NCBI RefSeq assembly: GCF_015207395.1
Contig: NZ_JADEWX010000003.1
Span: 1 to 64,000, forward strand
Reading direction: 5' to 3'
Source of the DNA: Nodosilinea sp. LEGE 07088
GTDB lineage: Bacteria > Cyanobacteriota > Cyanobacteriia > Phormidesmidales > Phormidesmidaceae
Length of the DNA: 64,000 bases
The translations under genes and the position numbers were made by a program. Below, one piece after another: positions 37,060-45,909 of the stretch (the stretch's first letter is position 1; the number at the start of each line of letters is the position of its first letter). The notes beneath the pieces were generated by a model. The model was given only the letters and a program-made list of their open reading frames with translations. It did no database searches and had not been told where the DNA came from.

Positions 37060-37168
37060 GGCTACCATTCTGTGGCCTAATAGAGTCTGTGGCCTGGGCA
37101 GGCACTCCCTACCCTTTGACTCGGTCGCCCAGTTCTAGCCCTAGAAATTCTGAAGGATATCAACCGCT

Positions 37169-37783
37169 ATGTTGCGCTGGCCCCTTGCCCCTTGCTTTAG
37201 CCTCATCCCTATCGGCGATCTACTTAGCCCCTGGATGCGGGTGATGGGTTTGGCCTGTGCGACGCTGCTGCTGTGGTTGGGACTCGGCGGACAACCTACG
37301 GCCCTGGCCGGTCTGACCGACGACAACTATGACGGCAACATTTTTGCCCTCTATGCTGGCAATGGGTCGCTGGTGCCCCCGAAGGTGAGCTTAGAGCAGT
37401 CTTTAAAGTACGGCAAGCCTGCCCTGGTGGTGATTTACGTCGACGACAGCAGCGACTGTAAGAAATTTTCGTCGGTGATTTCTCAGCTCCAGGCCCCCTA
37501 CGGGCGGGTTACCAACTTTATTCCAATCATGGCCGATGCGATTCCGGTCAAGGCCACCTACGCCCCCAGCGAGCCGGGCTACTATTTTGACAATGCTGTA
37601 CCCCAGACCCTGGTATTTAATGCCCAGGGAGAACTGCTGTTTAACCAGGTGGGCATTGTCTCCTACGAGGCGATCGACGATGTCATGCGGGACGTGTTTG
37701 ACCTGCTGCCCCGCACCGAATCGGAAGAACTGCGTCGGCGTCCGCTGAATGAAGTGAATTCAGAACTGGTGCCGGTGGAGTAG
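37169..37783 (+). CDS. Exported thioredoxin-like protein, possible photosystem I accumulation factor
   Basis: The 204-residue protein has a signal-peptide-like segment ending TALAG, then LTDDNYDGNIFALYAGNGSLVPP and a thioredoxin-like fold (KPALVVIYVDDSSDCKKFSS ... TLVFNAQGELLF). The active-site position has a single Cys (DSSDCKK) rather than CxxC, so disulfide exchange is unlikely. The motif set resembles cyanobacterial proteins annotated as thylakoid photosystem I accumulation factors; that link is from memory. A thylakoid lumen or membrane location is expected. Confidence 0.72.
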   Translation: MLRWPLAPCFSLIPIGDLLSPWMRVMGLACATLLLWLGLGGQPTALAGLTDDNYDGNIFALYAGNGSLVPPKVSLEQSLKYGKPALVVIYVDDSSDCKKFSSVISQLQAPYGRVTNFIPIMADAIPVKATYAPSEPGYYFDNAVPQTLVFNAQGELLFNQVGIVSYEAIDDVMRDVFDLLPRTESEELRRRPLNEVNSELVPVE

Positions 37784-37805
37784 GGGCCGGACGGCTGAAG
37801 CTTGA

Positions 37806-37946
37806 ATCAGAGACTTTACTTGAATCATACGAAATCCGATTTGGAAAACCCCGATTCACAATTAGGAACCCCGTAGGGGCATAGCATGCTATGCCCCTAG
37901 CAATCGAGGGTATGTAACCAGGATTTCGTATCAGAGCTTTTACTTG
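37806..37946. repeat. Palindromic mini-element between imperfect 17-bp direct repeats
   Basis: A 26-bp perfect palindrome (37874-37899, core GGGGCATAGC/GCTATGCCCC) sits inside an outer inverted repeat, ATACGAAATCC (37827-37837) and GGATTTCGTAT (37921-37931). The whole is flanked by ATCAGAGACTTTACTTG (37806-37822) and ATCAGAGCTTTTACTTG (37930-37946), 15 of 17 identical. The right copy includes the stop codon of the minus-strand AAA gene. This looks like a miniature insertion with target duplication. Confidence 0.65.
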
Positions 37947-39376
37947 GGTCGGCGGCGCGAGGGTTTGGGGCGGGCCAGTTTGAGGCTGGGATGGTGCAGG
38001 GCGAGAGCCTGCTGCAAACAATCTAGGGTGAGTAATGGCGGCTCGGCTTGCCGCGCCAGGGCTACCGCTGTTTGCGCCAGGGCTTCAATTTCACCGCCGG
38101 TGAGGGCCAGCTGCTGAGCGATGGTGGGCCAGCGCAGGGTGCGCTCTTTTTTGATGCCGGGGGGAATGGCCCGCTGCCATAGCACGGTGCGGGCGGCGAC
38201 ATCGGGGCGAGGGAACTCGACAATGCCGGTCATAGCCTGCCGCCAGGAGGGTTTAACACTCTGGAGGTAGGTGCTGCTAAGCAGGGTGAGCCCGGGTTGC
38301 TGGCGGCGCTGAACTACCCATGCCTGCACGAGGACGGCATCTACGGTGGGATTGCGGCCAAACCAGTGGGGGGATTGTTTGAGCAGTAACACGCAGGGAG
38401 GCAGCTGGGTCAGGTCGTCGAGGGCGGGGAGGTTGCCTTCGGCATCGGGGGTGAGGGTGCTCAAATCTACCGTGACCAGGGGCAGGTTGAGATCGGTGGC
38501 TAACACCTGGGCGGCGAGGGTTTTGCCGGTGCCGCTGGGGCCAGTCAGTAGCACCATGGTGCCAGGCCCAGCGGCGGCGATGGTCTGGAGCTGGGTCAGC
38601 TGGGGCGTCGGCAGCACCAGGTCAGTCCAAGGGTGCTGAGTCGTGGCGATGCCTTGGTCGGGGCTAGGTGCGGCGGCTGGGGGCCAAGACTCCAGGAGGG
38701 TGTCTTCGGGAGCTTCGGCTAGCAGATAGGCGATCAGACTGTCGGTGAGGCGTAGATGGCGGCTGAGTAGGGTGGTGTCTTCGGGGCTGACCCATTCCAC
38801 CAGACCCAGGCTGAGTAAACGACTTTCGGGGGCAATCAGCGGACGCGATCGCCGCCATTCTTGGTCGTTTCTGCACAGCAGCCGCAGGCATAGGTCGACC
38901 GTGGGCAGATCCCAGTCTGACTCGTCGTGCTGGTATTGCAGGTAGCTGTAGAGTCGACCAAAGCGCTGGTTGACTTCGGGCGCCAGGGCTAGCAATAGCA
39001 CGTTTTTTTCAAACAGGGTGAGCTGGAGGCGATCGCGCAGTTGGGGGAGAGCTAGCACCACTCCGTGCTGCTGGCTGGCAGCAATGCGCGCTTCGAGCTG
39101 CTGGGCATAGCTGCCGTTGTTGCGGGGCACTTTGGGCGGGCGAACATTGTCGTAGCCGGGCTGACCCGTAAAGCTAATAATGCCTTTCCACCAGTGGCGG
39201 GTGACGCGGTCTTCGCCAGAGAGGGCAAAGTCGTCGAGCTCTTGCACCTCACGCTTTTGGCGCGACACCGCCACCATCAGCAAGCGGTCAAGCCAGGCCA
39301 GCTCGGTTTTGAGGTAGGCCCAGTTGTCGGTAAACGGGGCGATTTTGTTGGGGACGGAGGACTCAGGATTGGACAT
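37940..39376 (-). CDS. AAA-family ATPase with N-terminal helical/winged-helix region, Walker B degenerate
   Basis: The 478-residue protein has a long N-terminal region (residues 1-250) with helical and winged-helix-like blocks, then an AAA module with Walker A GPSGTGKT (279-286). Where Walker B should read hhhhDE, the sequence is PPCVLLLKQSPHW (~327-339), so hydrolysis may be lost. A helical lid follows (MTGIVEFPRPDVAARTVLW, LTGGEIEALAQTAVALAR). The layout resembles AAA proteins of contractile-injection loci, but no such structural gene lies nearby. It starts inside the end of the VOC gene (14-bp overlap), implying co-expression. Confidence 0.75.
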   Translation of the reverse strand: MSNPESSVPNKIAPFTDNWAYLKTELAWLDRLLMVAVSRQKREVQELDDFALSGEDRVTRHWWKGIISFTGQPGYDNVRPPKVPRNNGSYAQQLEARIAASQQHGVVLALPQLRDRLQLTLFEKNVLLLALAPEVNQRFGRLYSYLQYQHDESDWDLPTVDLCLRLLCRNDQEWRRSRPLIAPESRLLSLGLVEWVSPEDTTLLSRHLRLTDSLIAYLLAEAPEDTLLESWPPAAAPSPDQGIATTQHPWTDLVLPTPQLTQLQTIAAAGPGTMVLLTGPSGTGKTLAAQVLATDLNLPLVTVDLSTLTPDAEGNLPALDDLTQLPPCVLLLKQSPHWFGRNPTVDAVLVQAWVVQRRQQPGLTLLSSTYLQSVKPSWRQAMTGIVEFPRPDVAARTVLWQRAIPPGIKKERTLRWPTIAQQLALTGGEIEALAQTAVALARQAEPPLLTLDCLQQALALHHPSLKLARPKPSRRRPK

Positions 39377-39800
39377 GGCCCAGCACCCGAATAAACTCTA
39401 GGGGTAGCCCATCGGCATCGGCCAAAAACGCCACCTCGTAGACGCGATCGCCAATGATCTGCTGCGTCGGCTCCAGCAAAACCTTTAAATGACTGCCCCG
39501 GTCAGAATCGGTGACAAATTGCTGGCGCAGGTCATCTAGCCATGCGGGCAGGCTAGCGGTCTCTGTTGTCAGGTCAAAAGAGAGGTGGTAGTAGCCAGTG
39601 TAGTGCTCATCGCCAAAGGCATCGGCGGCGGGTCGAGGTTCGGGCACCTGGATCAGCTCAATGCGCCCCCCCAGCCCCTCCATCCAGCAGGCTAGGGTAA
39701 TGCCAGCGGTAAAGCGTTCGTGGACGGTAAACCCCAGGACTTCATAAAACGCGATCGCGCGGTGAATATCTTGGGTACGAATTGATGCGTGGTGAAGCAT
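39363..39800 (-). CDS. VOC-family (glyoxalase-like) protein
   Basis: The 145-residue protein is a pair of beta-alpha-beta-beta-beta units starting MLHHASIRTQDIHRAIAFYEVLGF, with a metal-type His near the start, RIELIQVPEP, and the second half YHLSFDLTTE ... VAFLADADGLPLEFIRV with a Glu near the end. These resemble lactoylglutathione lyase ligands, but substrate specificity cannot be read from this. It overlaps the AAA gene by 14 bp. Confidence 0.85.
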   Translation of the reverse strand: MLHHASIRTQDIHRAIAFYEVLGFTVHERFTAGITLACWMEGLGGRIELIQVPEPRPAADAFGDEHYTGYYHLSFDLTTETASLPAWLDDLRQQFVTDSDRGSHLKVLLEPTQQIIGDRVYEVAFLADADGLPLEFIRVLGHVQS

Positions 39801-39811
39801 CGGGCGAGCTA

Positions 39812-40357
39812 CTAATCGAAGAGGCGAAAATAAGGATAGCGCACCGGCACACCGGGCTCTTTCTCAAGGCTAAAGTTAATCACGGCCCAGCGGGGATCTT
39901 CGTCAGCGGGAGGGCTAAACTCCACCGGCAGGCCATAGAGCTTGGGGGCAGTGGAGGTCTCGGCTTGGCCGCGCCAGGGATTATTGCGCTCTAGATAGGC
40001 GTTGACCAGATCTTGATAGCGCTGGGCAATAATCACCCGCGTGGCCCGGTAGCCTTGAGTATAGAGCCGATCGAGGGCCTCGTGAATCTCAAAGCGAATG
40101 CCGTCGGGGTGAGTGTGCTGGCGATACCAGTCACCCTCCCACTGCCGCCAGTGCCGCCCTGACTGCAAATGCACCAACTCTTTGGAGTCGGGGTCGGCTT
40201 CAAAGGCCCCGTGGCGCGTGCAGAGGTAGGTGTCGGTCAGCGTCAGCGCTGGAATTGTCTGCCGACAGTGAGGACACTGGATTTCTGGGCCATAGATGGG
40301 GTACTGCAAAGCGGAGTTAACCATTGGGCTGAAACCAGTTGTGTCCTCAGTCGGCAT
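39812..40357 (-). CDS. Conserved cyanobacterial protein, TIGR02652 type
   Basis: The 181-residue protein contains QYPIYGPEIQCPHCRQTIPALTL, with CPHC and a further Cys (TYLC) that may bind zinc, and then HWRQWEGDWYRQHTHPDGIRFEIHEALDRLY. This is the signature of a cyanobacterial family catalogued as TIGR02652 (from memory), function unknown. The start is ambiguous: ATG at 40357 (MPTED) or 40324 (MVNSALQYP); the latter lies closest to the conserved part. It is probably transcribed with the VOC and AAA genes downstream. Confidence 0.8.
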   Translation of the reverse strand: MPTEDTTGFSPMVNSALQYPIYGPEIQCPHCRQTIPALTLTDTYLCTRHGAFEADPDSKELVHLQSGRHWRQWEGDWYRQHTHPDGIRFEIHEALDRLYTQGYRATRVIIAQRYQDLVNAYLERNNPWRGQAETSTAPKLYGLPVEFSPPADEDPRWAVINFSLEKEPGVPVRYPYFRLFD

Positions 40358-40456
40358 GAGCGCTAGCCGTATTATACCTGTGGGGACTCGGCTGGCTGTG
40401 TAGTCGCAACATCCCATTGTTTGAATCTGGCCACTTTTTTGAGAACTTTACCCGCT

Positions 40457-40984
40457 ATGAATGGCTCCCTTAGCCCTGTTTGGCCTCGCCCTGACCTTTC
40501 CCAGGCGACATTTGTCGCCCCTAATGCCACTGTGCTGGGCATGGTGACGCTCCACCAGGGCTGCAGCATCTGGCATGGGGCCGTGCTGCGTGGCGATGTC
40601 GAACGCATTGAAGTCGGAGCCTATAGCAATGTACAGGATGGGGCGATTCTCCACGGTGACCCTGGCCAGCCTACTATCCTCGAAGATTGTGTCACGGTGG
40701 GCCATCGGGCTGTCATCCACGGGGCCTACATTGGGCGGGGCAGTCTGGTGGGCATTGGCGCCATCGTGCTAAACGGGGTACGGGTCGGCAGCGGCAGTAT
40801 TATCGGCGCGGGTGCGGTGGTGACCAAGGAGGTGCCGCCGCGATCGCTGGTGATGGGCGTACCCGGCAAAGTAGTGCGCGAGGTCTCTAACCAGCAGGCC
40901 CTCGAACTGCTGGAGCACGCCCAGAAATACCACCAGCTCGCCCTGGCCCACGCCGGACACAGCACTGATATTGGGTTTAGCTAA
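40457..40984 (+). CDS. Gamma-carbonic-anhydrase-like hexapeptide protein
   Basis: The 175-residue protein folds as a left-handed beta-helix: repeated (I/V)G-type hexapeptides across VLGMVTLHQGCSIWHGAVLRGD ... VGIGAIVLNGVRVGSGSIIGAGAVVTKEV. Potential zinc ligands are present in DGAILHGD and VGHRAVIHG, as in gamma-carbonic anhydrases and YrdA/PaaY proteins. It lacks the extra domains of CcmM. The ATG at 40457 matches the family start; a TTG upstream at 40421 is not needed. Catalysis is plausible but not shown. Confidence 0.88.
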   Translation: MNGSLSPVWPRPDLSQATFVAPNATVLGMVTLHQGCSIWHGAVLRGDVERIEVGAYSNVQDGAILHGDPGQPTILEDCVTVGHRAVIHGAYIGRGSLVGIGAIVLNGVRVGSGSIIGAGAVVTKEVPPRSLVMGVPGKVVREVSNQQALELLEHAQKYHQLALAHAGHSTDIGFS

Positions 40985-41141
40985 GGCTGACTCTGGGCGA
41001 TGAGCTGACTGTTAGGCAGAGGGTGGCCTATGGTGTAGAGGGGGTGCCAAGCCCTCTACGGTGACGTTTGCCAGCGAGGCTGACAACGAAAACCGCTAAG
41101 GCATGGATGCTCACGTGAAGACTTAACTATGTAGGCTCGCT

Positions 41142-42026
41142 ATGGAGTTTTGGTACCAGCAATTCTGGCCTTTGCCCCCCCAGTTTTCGGCTCGGATGCG
41201 AGGACTGGCTAAATCGGTTTTTGTCATTTTGCTCTGCCTGATCTGTCTCGTGGGCTGGGGTGATCTGGCCTGGAGCCAGCCCGAGGCCGCCGAGCTTTCA
41301 CCAGAGACCGTGCAGGCAATCGCCGAGCTGCGCCAAAAGGCCTTTACTGCCTCCCAGCGGGGCCAGTTTGCCGAAGCTGAAACCTACTGGAGCGAGCTGA
41401 TCGACTACCTGCCCAACGAAGCCGCTGTGTGGAGCAACCGGGGCAATGTGCGGGTGAGCCAAAATAAGCTGACTGAAGCGCTAGACGACTATGACCAGGC
41501 GGTAGCGCTGGCCCCCGAGCAGCCTGACCCCTACCTCAACCGAGGGGCCGCCTTAGAAGGCCTGGGGCGCTGGGACGATGCGATCGCCGACTACAGCCAG
41601 GTGCTAGCCCTCAACCCCGACGATGCCGCCGCCTACAACAACCGGGGCAATGCTAAGGCTGGCCAGGGCAATTGGGAAGCGGCCCTGGTGGACTACCAAA
41701 AAGCCGCTGATCTGGACCCTAAGTTTGCTTTTGCCCGCGTCAACACGGCCCTGGCCGAGTATCAGTTGGGTCACGCCGATGAAGCCATTCGCCAGTTTCG
41801 TAACCTGACTCGCCGCTACCCCAACTTCGCCGATGCCCGCGCCGCCCTCACCGCCGCCCTCTGGAGCCAGGGAGCCCTGGGTGAAGCCGAGAGCAACTGG
41901 GTCGCCGTGATGGGTCTCGATCGCCGCTACAAAGACCTGGACTGGGTCAGTACCGTGCGCCGCTGGCCCCCGGCCATGGTCACTGCCCTAGAGAAATTCT
42001 TGCATCTGTCTTCGAGTCCTAGTTAG
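41142..42026 (+). CDS. Exported TPR-repeat protein
   Basis: The 294-residue protein has a hydrophobic segment (KSVFVILLCLICLVGWGDLAWS) as signal peptide or anchor, then at least four TPR units (AAVWSNRGNVRVSQNKLTEALDDYDQAVALAPE and so on). A second ATG at 41196 would give a more usual signal peptide length. Proteins of this shape in the thylakoid lumen or periplasm serve as assembly scaffolds. The partner is unknown. Confidence 0.85.
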   Translation: MEFWYQQFWPLPPQFSARMRGLAKSVFVILLCLICLVGWGDLAWSQPEAAELSPETVQAIAELRQKAFTASQRGQFAEAETYWSELIDYLPNEAAVWSNRGNVRVSQNKLTEALDDYDQAVALAPEQPDPYLNRGAALEGLGRWDDAIADYSQVLALNPDDAAAYNNRGNAKAGQGNWEAALVDYQKAADLDPKFAFARVNTALAEYQLGHADEAIRQFRNLTRRYPNFADARAALTAALWSQGALGEAESNWVAVMGLDRRYKDLDWVSTVRRWPPAMVTALEKFLHLSSSPS

Positions 42027-42069
42027 CCGATCGGCCGAGGCCGAGTTGACGGGCAAAAAATTTATGCTA

Positions 42070-42096
42070 CGTTAAATATAACGAGCGTTCGGTTAA
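42070..42096. promoter_or_regulatory. Putative TetR operator just upstream of its own gene
   Basis: Overlapping inverted repeats lie 7-33 bp before the TetR ATG: CGTTA-N4-TAACG (42070-42083) and AACG-AG-CGTT (42080-42089). TetR repressors typically autoregulate from such sites. Position and symmetry support this, but binding is inferred. Confidence 0.55.
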
Positions 42097-42102
42097 AAAA
42101 GA

Positions 42103-42687
42103 ATGCCCAAGATTGTCGATCATGACCAATACCGCCGAACACTGTTAAGCCAGTGTTTTGACCTATTTGCTGACCACGGCTACGCCAGCCTCACCACCCG
42201 GCAGATTGCCAAGGCGCTGGGGGTGTCGACCGGCACGCTGTACTACTACTTCCCCAGCAAAGAAGATCTATTTATGCAGCTGATCGAAGAGCTGACCGAG
42301 CAGGATTTGCTGCGCGCCACCGCCAAAATCGAAGGGCTAAGCACCCTGAGAGAGCGGATTCTGGCATTAGGGGATTTTCTAGAAGCTAACGAAGATTACT
42401 TCATCAAGCAGACGTTGCTGATGATGGATTTTTACCAGCAGGCCGGTGTCGGGCAGTCGCGGGTGAATGAGGCCGTGCAGCGGGTGAGTGAGCGATCGCG
42501 CGACGAAATCATGGCCGTCCTCCAGCTAGAGAATCCTCTGGTTGCCACCCATATTCTCTGTCTGATTGACGGGCTGATTGCGGAACGCATGGTAAACCCG
42601 GCCATGGTGTCGTACCGGCAGCAGGCAGAGCTCTTAGCTGACCTGCTGACCGCCTACCTGGAGAGGCCTAAGGGAGAGGCTCGATGA
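42103..42687 (+). CDS. TetR/AcrR-family transcriptional regulator
   Basis: The 194-residue protein has an N-terminal TetR HTH (YASLTTRQIAKALGVSTGTLYYYFPSKEDLF, residues ~26-56) and a variable helical ligand domain. It overlaps the next small gene by four bases (ATGA), and a GNAT gene follows, so it probably controls this three-gene operon. The ligand is unknown. Confidence 0.93.
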   Translation: MPKIVDHDQYRRTLLSQCFDLFADHGYASLTTRQIAKALGVSTGTLYYYFPSKEDLFMQLIEELTEQDLLRATAKIEGLSTLRERILALGDFLEANEDYFIKQTLLMMDFYQQAGVGQSRVNEAVQRVSERSRDEIMAVLQLENPLVATHILCLIDGLIAERMVNPAMVSYRQQAELLADLLTAYLERPKGEAR

Positions 42688-42881
42688 CTATGAAATTCCT
42701 GGTCTGGTGGCGCTATGGTCGTCGCCAGCTCTACCCCTGGCTGGTTTTGACCAGGGCCGGCTGGCAACTACTGGTGCAGTGCGGCGTAGAGCGCGATCGG
42801 GCCGCCATTCGGTGGATGGCCACCTTGGTCAAAATTGACGGCGTTAAATTGACCGCGTTTCTCAATGATCTAATCTGGTAA
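42684..42881 (+). CDS. Small basic protein in the TetR-GNAT operon
   Basis: The 65-residue protein (MTMKFLVWWRYGRRQLYPWL...) is rich in Trp and Arg, with one semi-hydrophobic helix. Its ATG overlaps the TetR stop in ATGA, and its stop is 5 bp before the GNAT start. No family is recognised. The tight packing is the main evidence that it is real. Confidence 0.6.
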   Translation: MTMKFLVWWRYGRRQLYPWLVLTRAGWQLLVQCGVERDRAAIRWMATLVKIDGVKLTAFLNDLIW

Positions 42882-42886
42882 ACCCC

Positions 42887-43519
42887 ATGGAAACCTTAGC
42901 CTTAACCGCCCTACAACCGACCCAATTCGATGCTGCCACTGAGCTACTGGGTGCCGCTTTTGCCGATGACCCCCTATTTAACTACCTGGTGCCTACCGAT
43001 GTCCCCCATCGTCCAGGGGTAATGGCCTACCTATTCCGCCTACTGCTGCTGTGCGGTGCCGAGCATACCTACTGTTGTGTAGAGCCAGACCCCCAGGGCC
43101 TTAAAGGCTTGGCTATCTGGATGCCGCCGGGGCAGTCAGTAGGGCTGCTAGAGATGCTGCGGGTCGGGCTGTACGAGTTGCCCTTTCGCTTACCCTGGCA
43201 GTATCTGCCTCGCTGGCAGTCGGCGCTGGCCCTCGACTACTACCACCATCAGGCGATGCCCCAACCCCACTGGTACCTGATGCTCTTGGCCGTTAGCCCC
43301 TGTTACCAGCGCCAGGGCATCGGCCACCAGCTCATGCAGCCAGGGCTAGGGGGTAGCGATCGCAGCGGCCAACCCTGCTACGTCGAGACTTCCACCCCAG
43401 GCGCGGTGCGCTTTTACCAGCGCCACGGCTTTGACGTTCTAAAAACAGGCCCGTTTGCCGACCAGGCTCCGTCGTTTTGGACGCTACAGCGGCCAGGCCA
43501 AATGGAGGGCGGCACCTAA
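42887..43519 (+). CDS. GNAT-family N-acetyltransferase
   Basis: The 210-residue protein shows the GNAT coenzyme A site VSPCYQRQGIGHQLMQPGL (motif A, QxxGxG) and the closing GAVRFYQRHGFDV. The N-terminal half (FADDPLFNYLVP) matches the group annotated as GNAT acetyltransferases of small molecules. It lies in one operon with a TetR regulator, suggesting detoxification or resistance, but the substrate cannot be inferred. Confidence 0.88.
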   Translation: METLALTALQPTQFDAATELLGAAFADDPLFNYLVPTDVPHRPGVMAYLFRLLLLCGAEHTYCCVEPDPQGLKGLAIWMPPGQSVGLLEMLRVGLYELPFRLPWQYLPRWQSALALDYYHHQAMPQPHWYLMLLAVSPCYQRQGIGHQLMQPGLGGSDRSGQPCYVETSTPGAVRFYQRHGFDVLKTGPFADQAPSFWTLQRPGQMEGGT

Positions 43520-43740
43520 CCGCCAATCATGCTAGGCAGTGAAAAATGCTTTGCCAGGCATCGTTGGTCTCACCCAGCCCCCTAGCTTTGGGCTAGCATC
43601 GATGGCCTCGACATTAGAAGACCGCCTGGGCCAGCTGTCTGGCTCCATAAGCAAACCCCAGCTCTCAAGCGAGGGCCGGGGCAAATTGGTCGTTCCATTT
43701 ATGGTCGTTGGGCTAACAATAAAATTTAAAGATAAGAAAG

Positions 43741-44340
43741 TCATAAAGGCTCAGGGGGCAACAGCCCGGCAGGGGGGTCAATTTCAAGATACCCTTCGGC
43801 CAAATTCACCACGGGCACGATGGCAGGTACAAAAGGCACTAGCACGGTGCGAGTCTTGGCAGGCTCTGATTTCTCTGCCTTGGGAGAATAGTAAGTAACT
43901 TCTAAGAGATCGTTGCCCGCCGCAAACAAATCGGTAACGGTGCCAATTTCAGCTCCGGTGGCCTGCACAATCACCCGCAGCCCCATGAGGTCGGCGACGT
44001 AAAACTCGTCGTCGTCTAGACTGGGGCGATCGCCCTCGGGTACCAGCAGCACCGCATCTCGCAGGGCCTCGGCCTGGTCGCGGCTCTCAACCCCGGCGAT
44101 CTGCAGGACGTACAAACCCTTGCCATCGATGTGGCGTCCGCGCACCAGCTCTACTAGCTCTGGTGTTTGGCTGCGGGGGCGCTGCAGCCAGCGATCGCCC
44201 GGTGCTAAGAACCGCTCTGGAAAGTCGCTGCTGGGGTACACGCGTACCTCGCCTTTGATTCCCTGGGGAGCCACAATGCGGCCAATCTCAACCCAGCCAT
44301 CTCCCGTGGACAAATCAGCATGCTTTGGGGAAGGAGTCAT
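43741..44340 (-). CDS. rimM: Ribosome maturation factor RimM
   Basis: The 199-residue protein binds ribosomal protein S19 in the maturing 30S subunit. It has the N-terminal barrel [19 protein letters not shown], then a PRC-barrel: [13 protein letters not shown] ... [17 protein letters not shown] and [23 protein letters not shown]. The ATG at 44340 sits in an ATGA overlap with the aminotransferase stop; a longer frame would extend into that gene and is rejected. Confidence 0.95.
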   Translation of the reverse strand: MTPSPKHADLSTGDGWVEIGRIVAPQGIKGEVRVYPSSDFPERFLAPGDRWLQRPRSQTPELVELVRGRHIDGKGLYVLQIAGVESRDQAEALRDAVLLVPEGDRPSLDDDEFYVADLMGLRVIVQATGAEIGTVTDLFAAGNDLLEVTYYSPKAEKSEPAKTRTVLVPFVPAIVPVVNLAEGYLEIDPPAGLLPPEPL

Positions 44341-45653
44341 CGGGCCGGTACCGCCATCGATGGGGTGGCCCCAGATTGACTCGGCGGGGCCCGATACACC
44401 TCGGTGACCAGCGCCCCGAGACGGGTCGCCGCCTCGGCTAGCTCGGCTCGGCTGGCGGTCAGGCTCAGCCGCAGACACTGGCGAGTGTGGGGCCAGTTGT
44501 CGCGCAGGCCTGGGAAGAAAGGATGCCCAGGGACGACAATCACCCCCCGCTGTTTGAGCCGCTGATAAAGCTCTTGGTCGGTAATGGGCAGTTGGTCAAA
44601 CCACAACCAGGCAAAAATGGCGCCCTCGCCATTGTGCAAATACCAGGGCAAGTCCTGGGGCAGAGCCTGGTCAAGGGCAGCTGCGAGTACCGCAAACTTG
44701 TCTTGGTAATAGGGGCGAATCACCTGCTCAGACAGCTGGGCCAACGCTCCAGAGGCGATCGCTCGGGCCGCGATCGCCTGGCCGTAGCGCGATGAATGAA
44801 TGCAAAAGTTGGTCTGAAAACATTCCAGCACCTGAATAATGGCCGGATCGCCAATGGCCACCCCCAACCGCTCGCCGGGTAACCCCGCCTTAGACAGGCT
44901 CATACAGTGGAGAATATTTTCCCCAAAAACCGGCTCCATAGCGGTGAAGTTGAGGGCCGGGTAGGGGGGCGCATAGGCCGAATCGACCAGCACCGGCACG
45001 TTGTGGGCCGCGGCCAGATTGGCGATGTGCTCAACATCTGCGTTGCTTAAGACATTGCCCGTGGGGTTGCAGGGCCGCGAAAACAACACAAACCCGGTAT
45101 TTTCATCGATCGCCAACTGGCTAAAGTCAGGTCGATAGCGGAATCGATGCGAGGCCTCATCCTGAATAATGGTGGGGCGGTAGGCCCGCACCGCCTCAGG
45201 CACCAGCGAAATGCCGCCATAGCCCGTGTAGTCGGGGCTGAGGGGCAGCACGATGTCTTTCATGCGGCCAGTGGCGTGGTAGCCGCCAAAGGCATTGGCC
45301 GCCAAAAAGTAGAGCGCCTGACTGCCGGGGGTAATCAGAATATTGCGATCGCTCAGGGCCAGGCCATAGCGCTGGTTAAAGTCGTCTTTAATCGCCGCAA
45401 TTAGCGGCTCATAGCCCTGGCTAGTGCCGTAGCGGCATACCACCTGGCCATACTCGGCGCTGGCCAGGAGCGCTTGGGTGCAGTCGCGCCAGAGCTGCTC
45501 GATCTCAGGCAAAATCACCGGGTTACCGGCACTGAGGTTAATCAACAGCTGCCCCTGCCCCGCCTGCAGCGTCTCGATAATGTCTTTCATAATGGCGCGC
45601 ACACCGGTGAGGTGAGACATTTCCTCGCCGAAGCGGGTGAGTTCAGGGGTCAT
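44337..45653 (-). CDS. avtA: Valine--pyruvate aminotransferase-like enzyme
   Basis: This 438-residue fold-type I PLP enzyme shows the AvtA pattern: [33 protein letters not shown], the Asn-bearing [23 protein letters not shown], and PLP-lysine in [13 protein letters not shown]. It transfers the amino group between alanine and 2-ketoisovalerate or related acids. The last bases overlap rimM (ATGA), so the pair is coupled. Substrate assignment rests on family similarity. Confidence 0.88.
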   Translation of the reverse strand: MTPELTRFGEEMSHLTGVRAIMKDIIETLQAGQGQLLINLSAGNPVILPEIEQLWRDCTQALLASAEYGQVVCRYGTSQGYEPLIAAIKDDFNQRYGLALSDRNILITPGSQALYFLAANAFGGYHATGRMKDIVLPLSPDYTGYGGISLVPEAVRAYRPTIIQDEASHRFRYRPDFSQLAIDENTGFVLFSRPCNPTGNVLSNADVEHIANLAAAHNVPVLVDSAYAPPYPALNFTAMEPVFGENILHCMSLSKAGLPGERLGVAIGDPAIIQVLECFQTNFCIHSSRYGQAIAARAIASGALAQLSEQVIRPYYQDKFAVLAAALDQALPQDLPWYLHNGEGAIFAWLWFDQLPITDQELYQRLKQRGVIVVPGHPFFPGLRDNWPHTRQCLRLSLTASRAELAEAATRLGALVTEVYRAPPSQSGATPSMAVPAR

Positions 45654-45857
45654 GGGTCGGGGAGAATAGATGAATAGGTGGAGCGGTCGGGAAGATGGTT
45701 AGCCTGCGCCTAGATGTAGAACGGTCAAATTAGTATAGTAGCCTCGCCAGAGTCAGTTATCTGCGATCGGCCGCAATCGGGCCTGTGCCCACCCCCTCAT
45801 CGACGGTTCACCGTGCGCTACAAAAGCCCCTCGCCGCTGATCTGGCCTAATGGTCAG

Positions 45858-45887
45858 AAAAAAAGCCCCTCGATGTCTCGAGGGGCT
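45858..45887 (-). terminator. Intrinsic terminator of the cpcL gene
   Basis: The minus strand reads AGCCCCTCGA-GACA-TCGAGGGGCT, followed by a run of Ts. The hairpin starts 23 bp past the cpcL stop. Stem and T-tract are textbook. Confidence 0.92.
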
Positions 45888-45909
45888 AGTTACAGGCGCA
45901 GACAAACCT

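Noticed and set aside
33612-39376. Contractile injection system locus suggested by a CarboxypepD-like protein and a winged-helix AAA protein
   Set aside because: No sheath, tube, baseplate or LysM genes are present; the resemblance is limited to two loosely related proteins.
43539-43898. 119-residue plus-strand frame
   Set aside because: Half of it is antisense to rimM and the rest has no conserved pattern.
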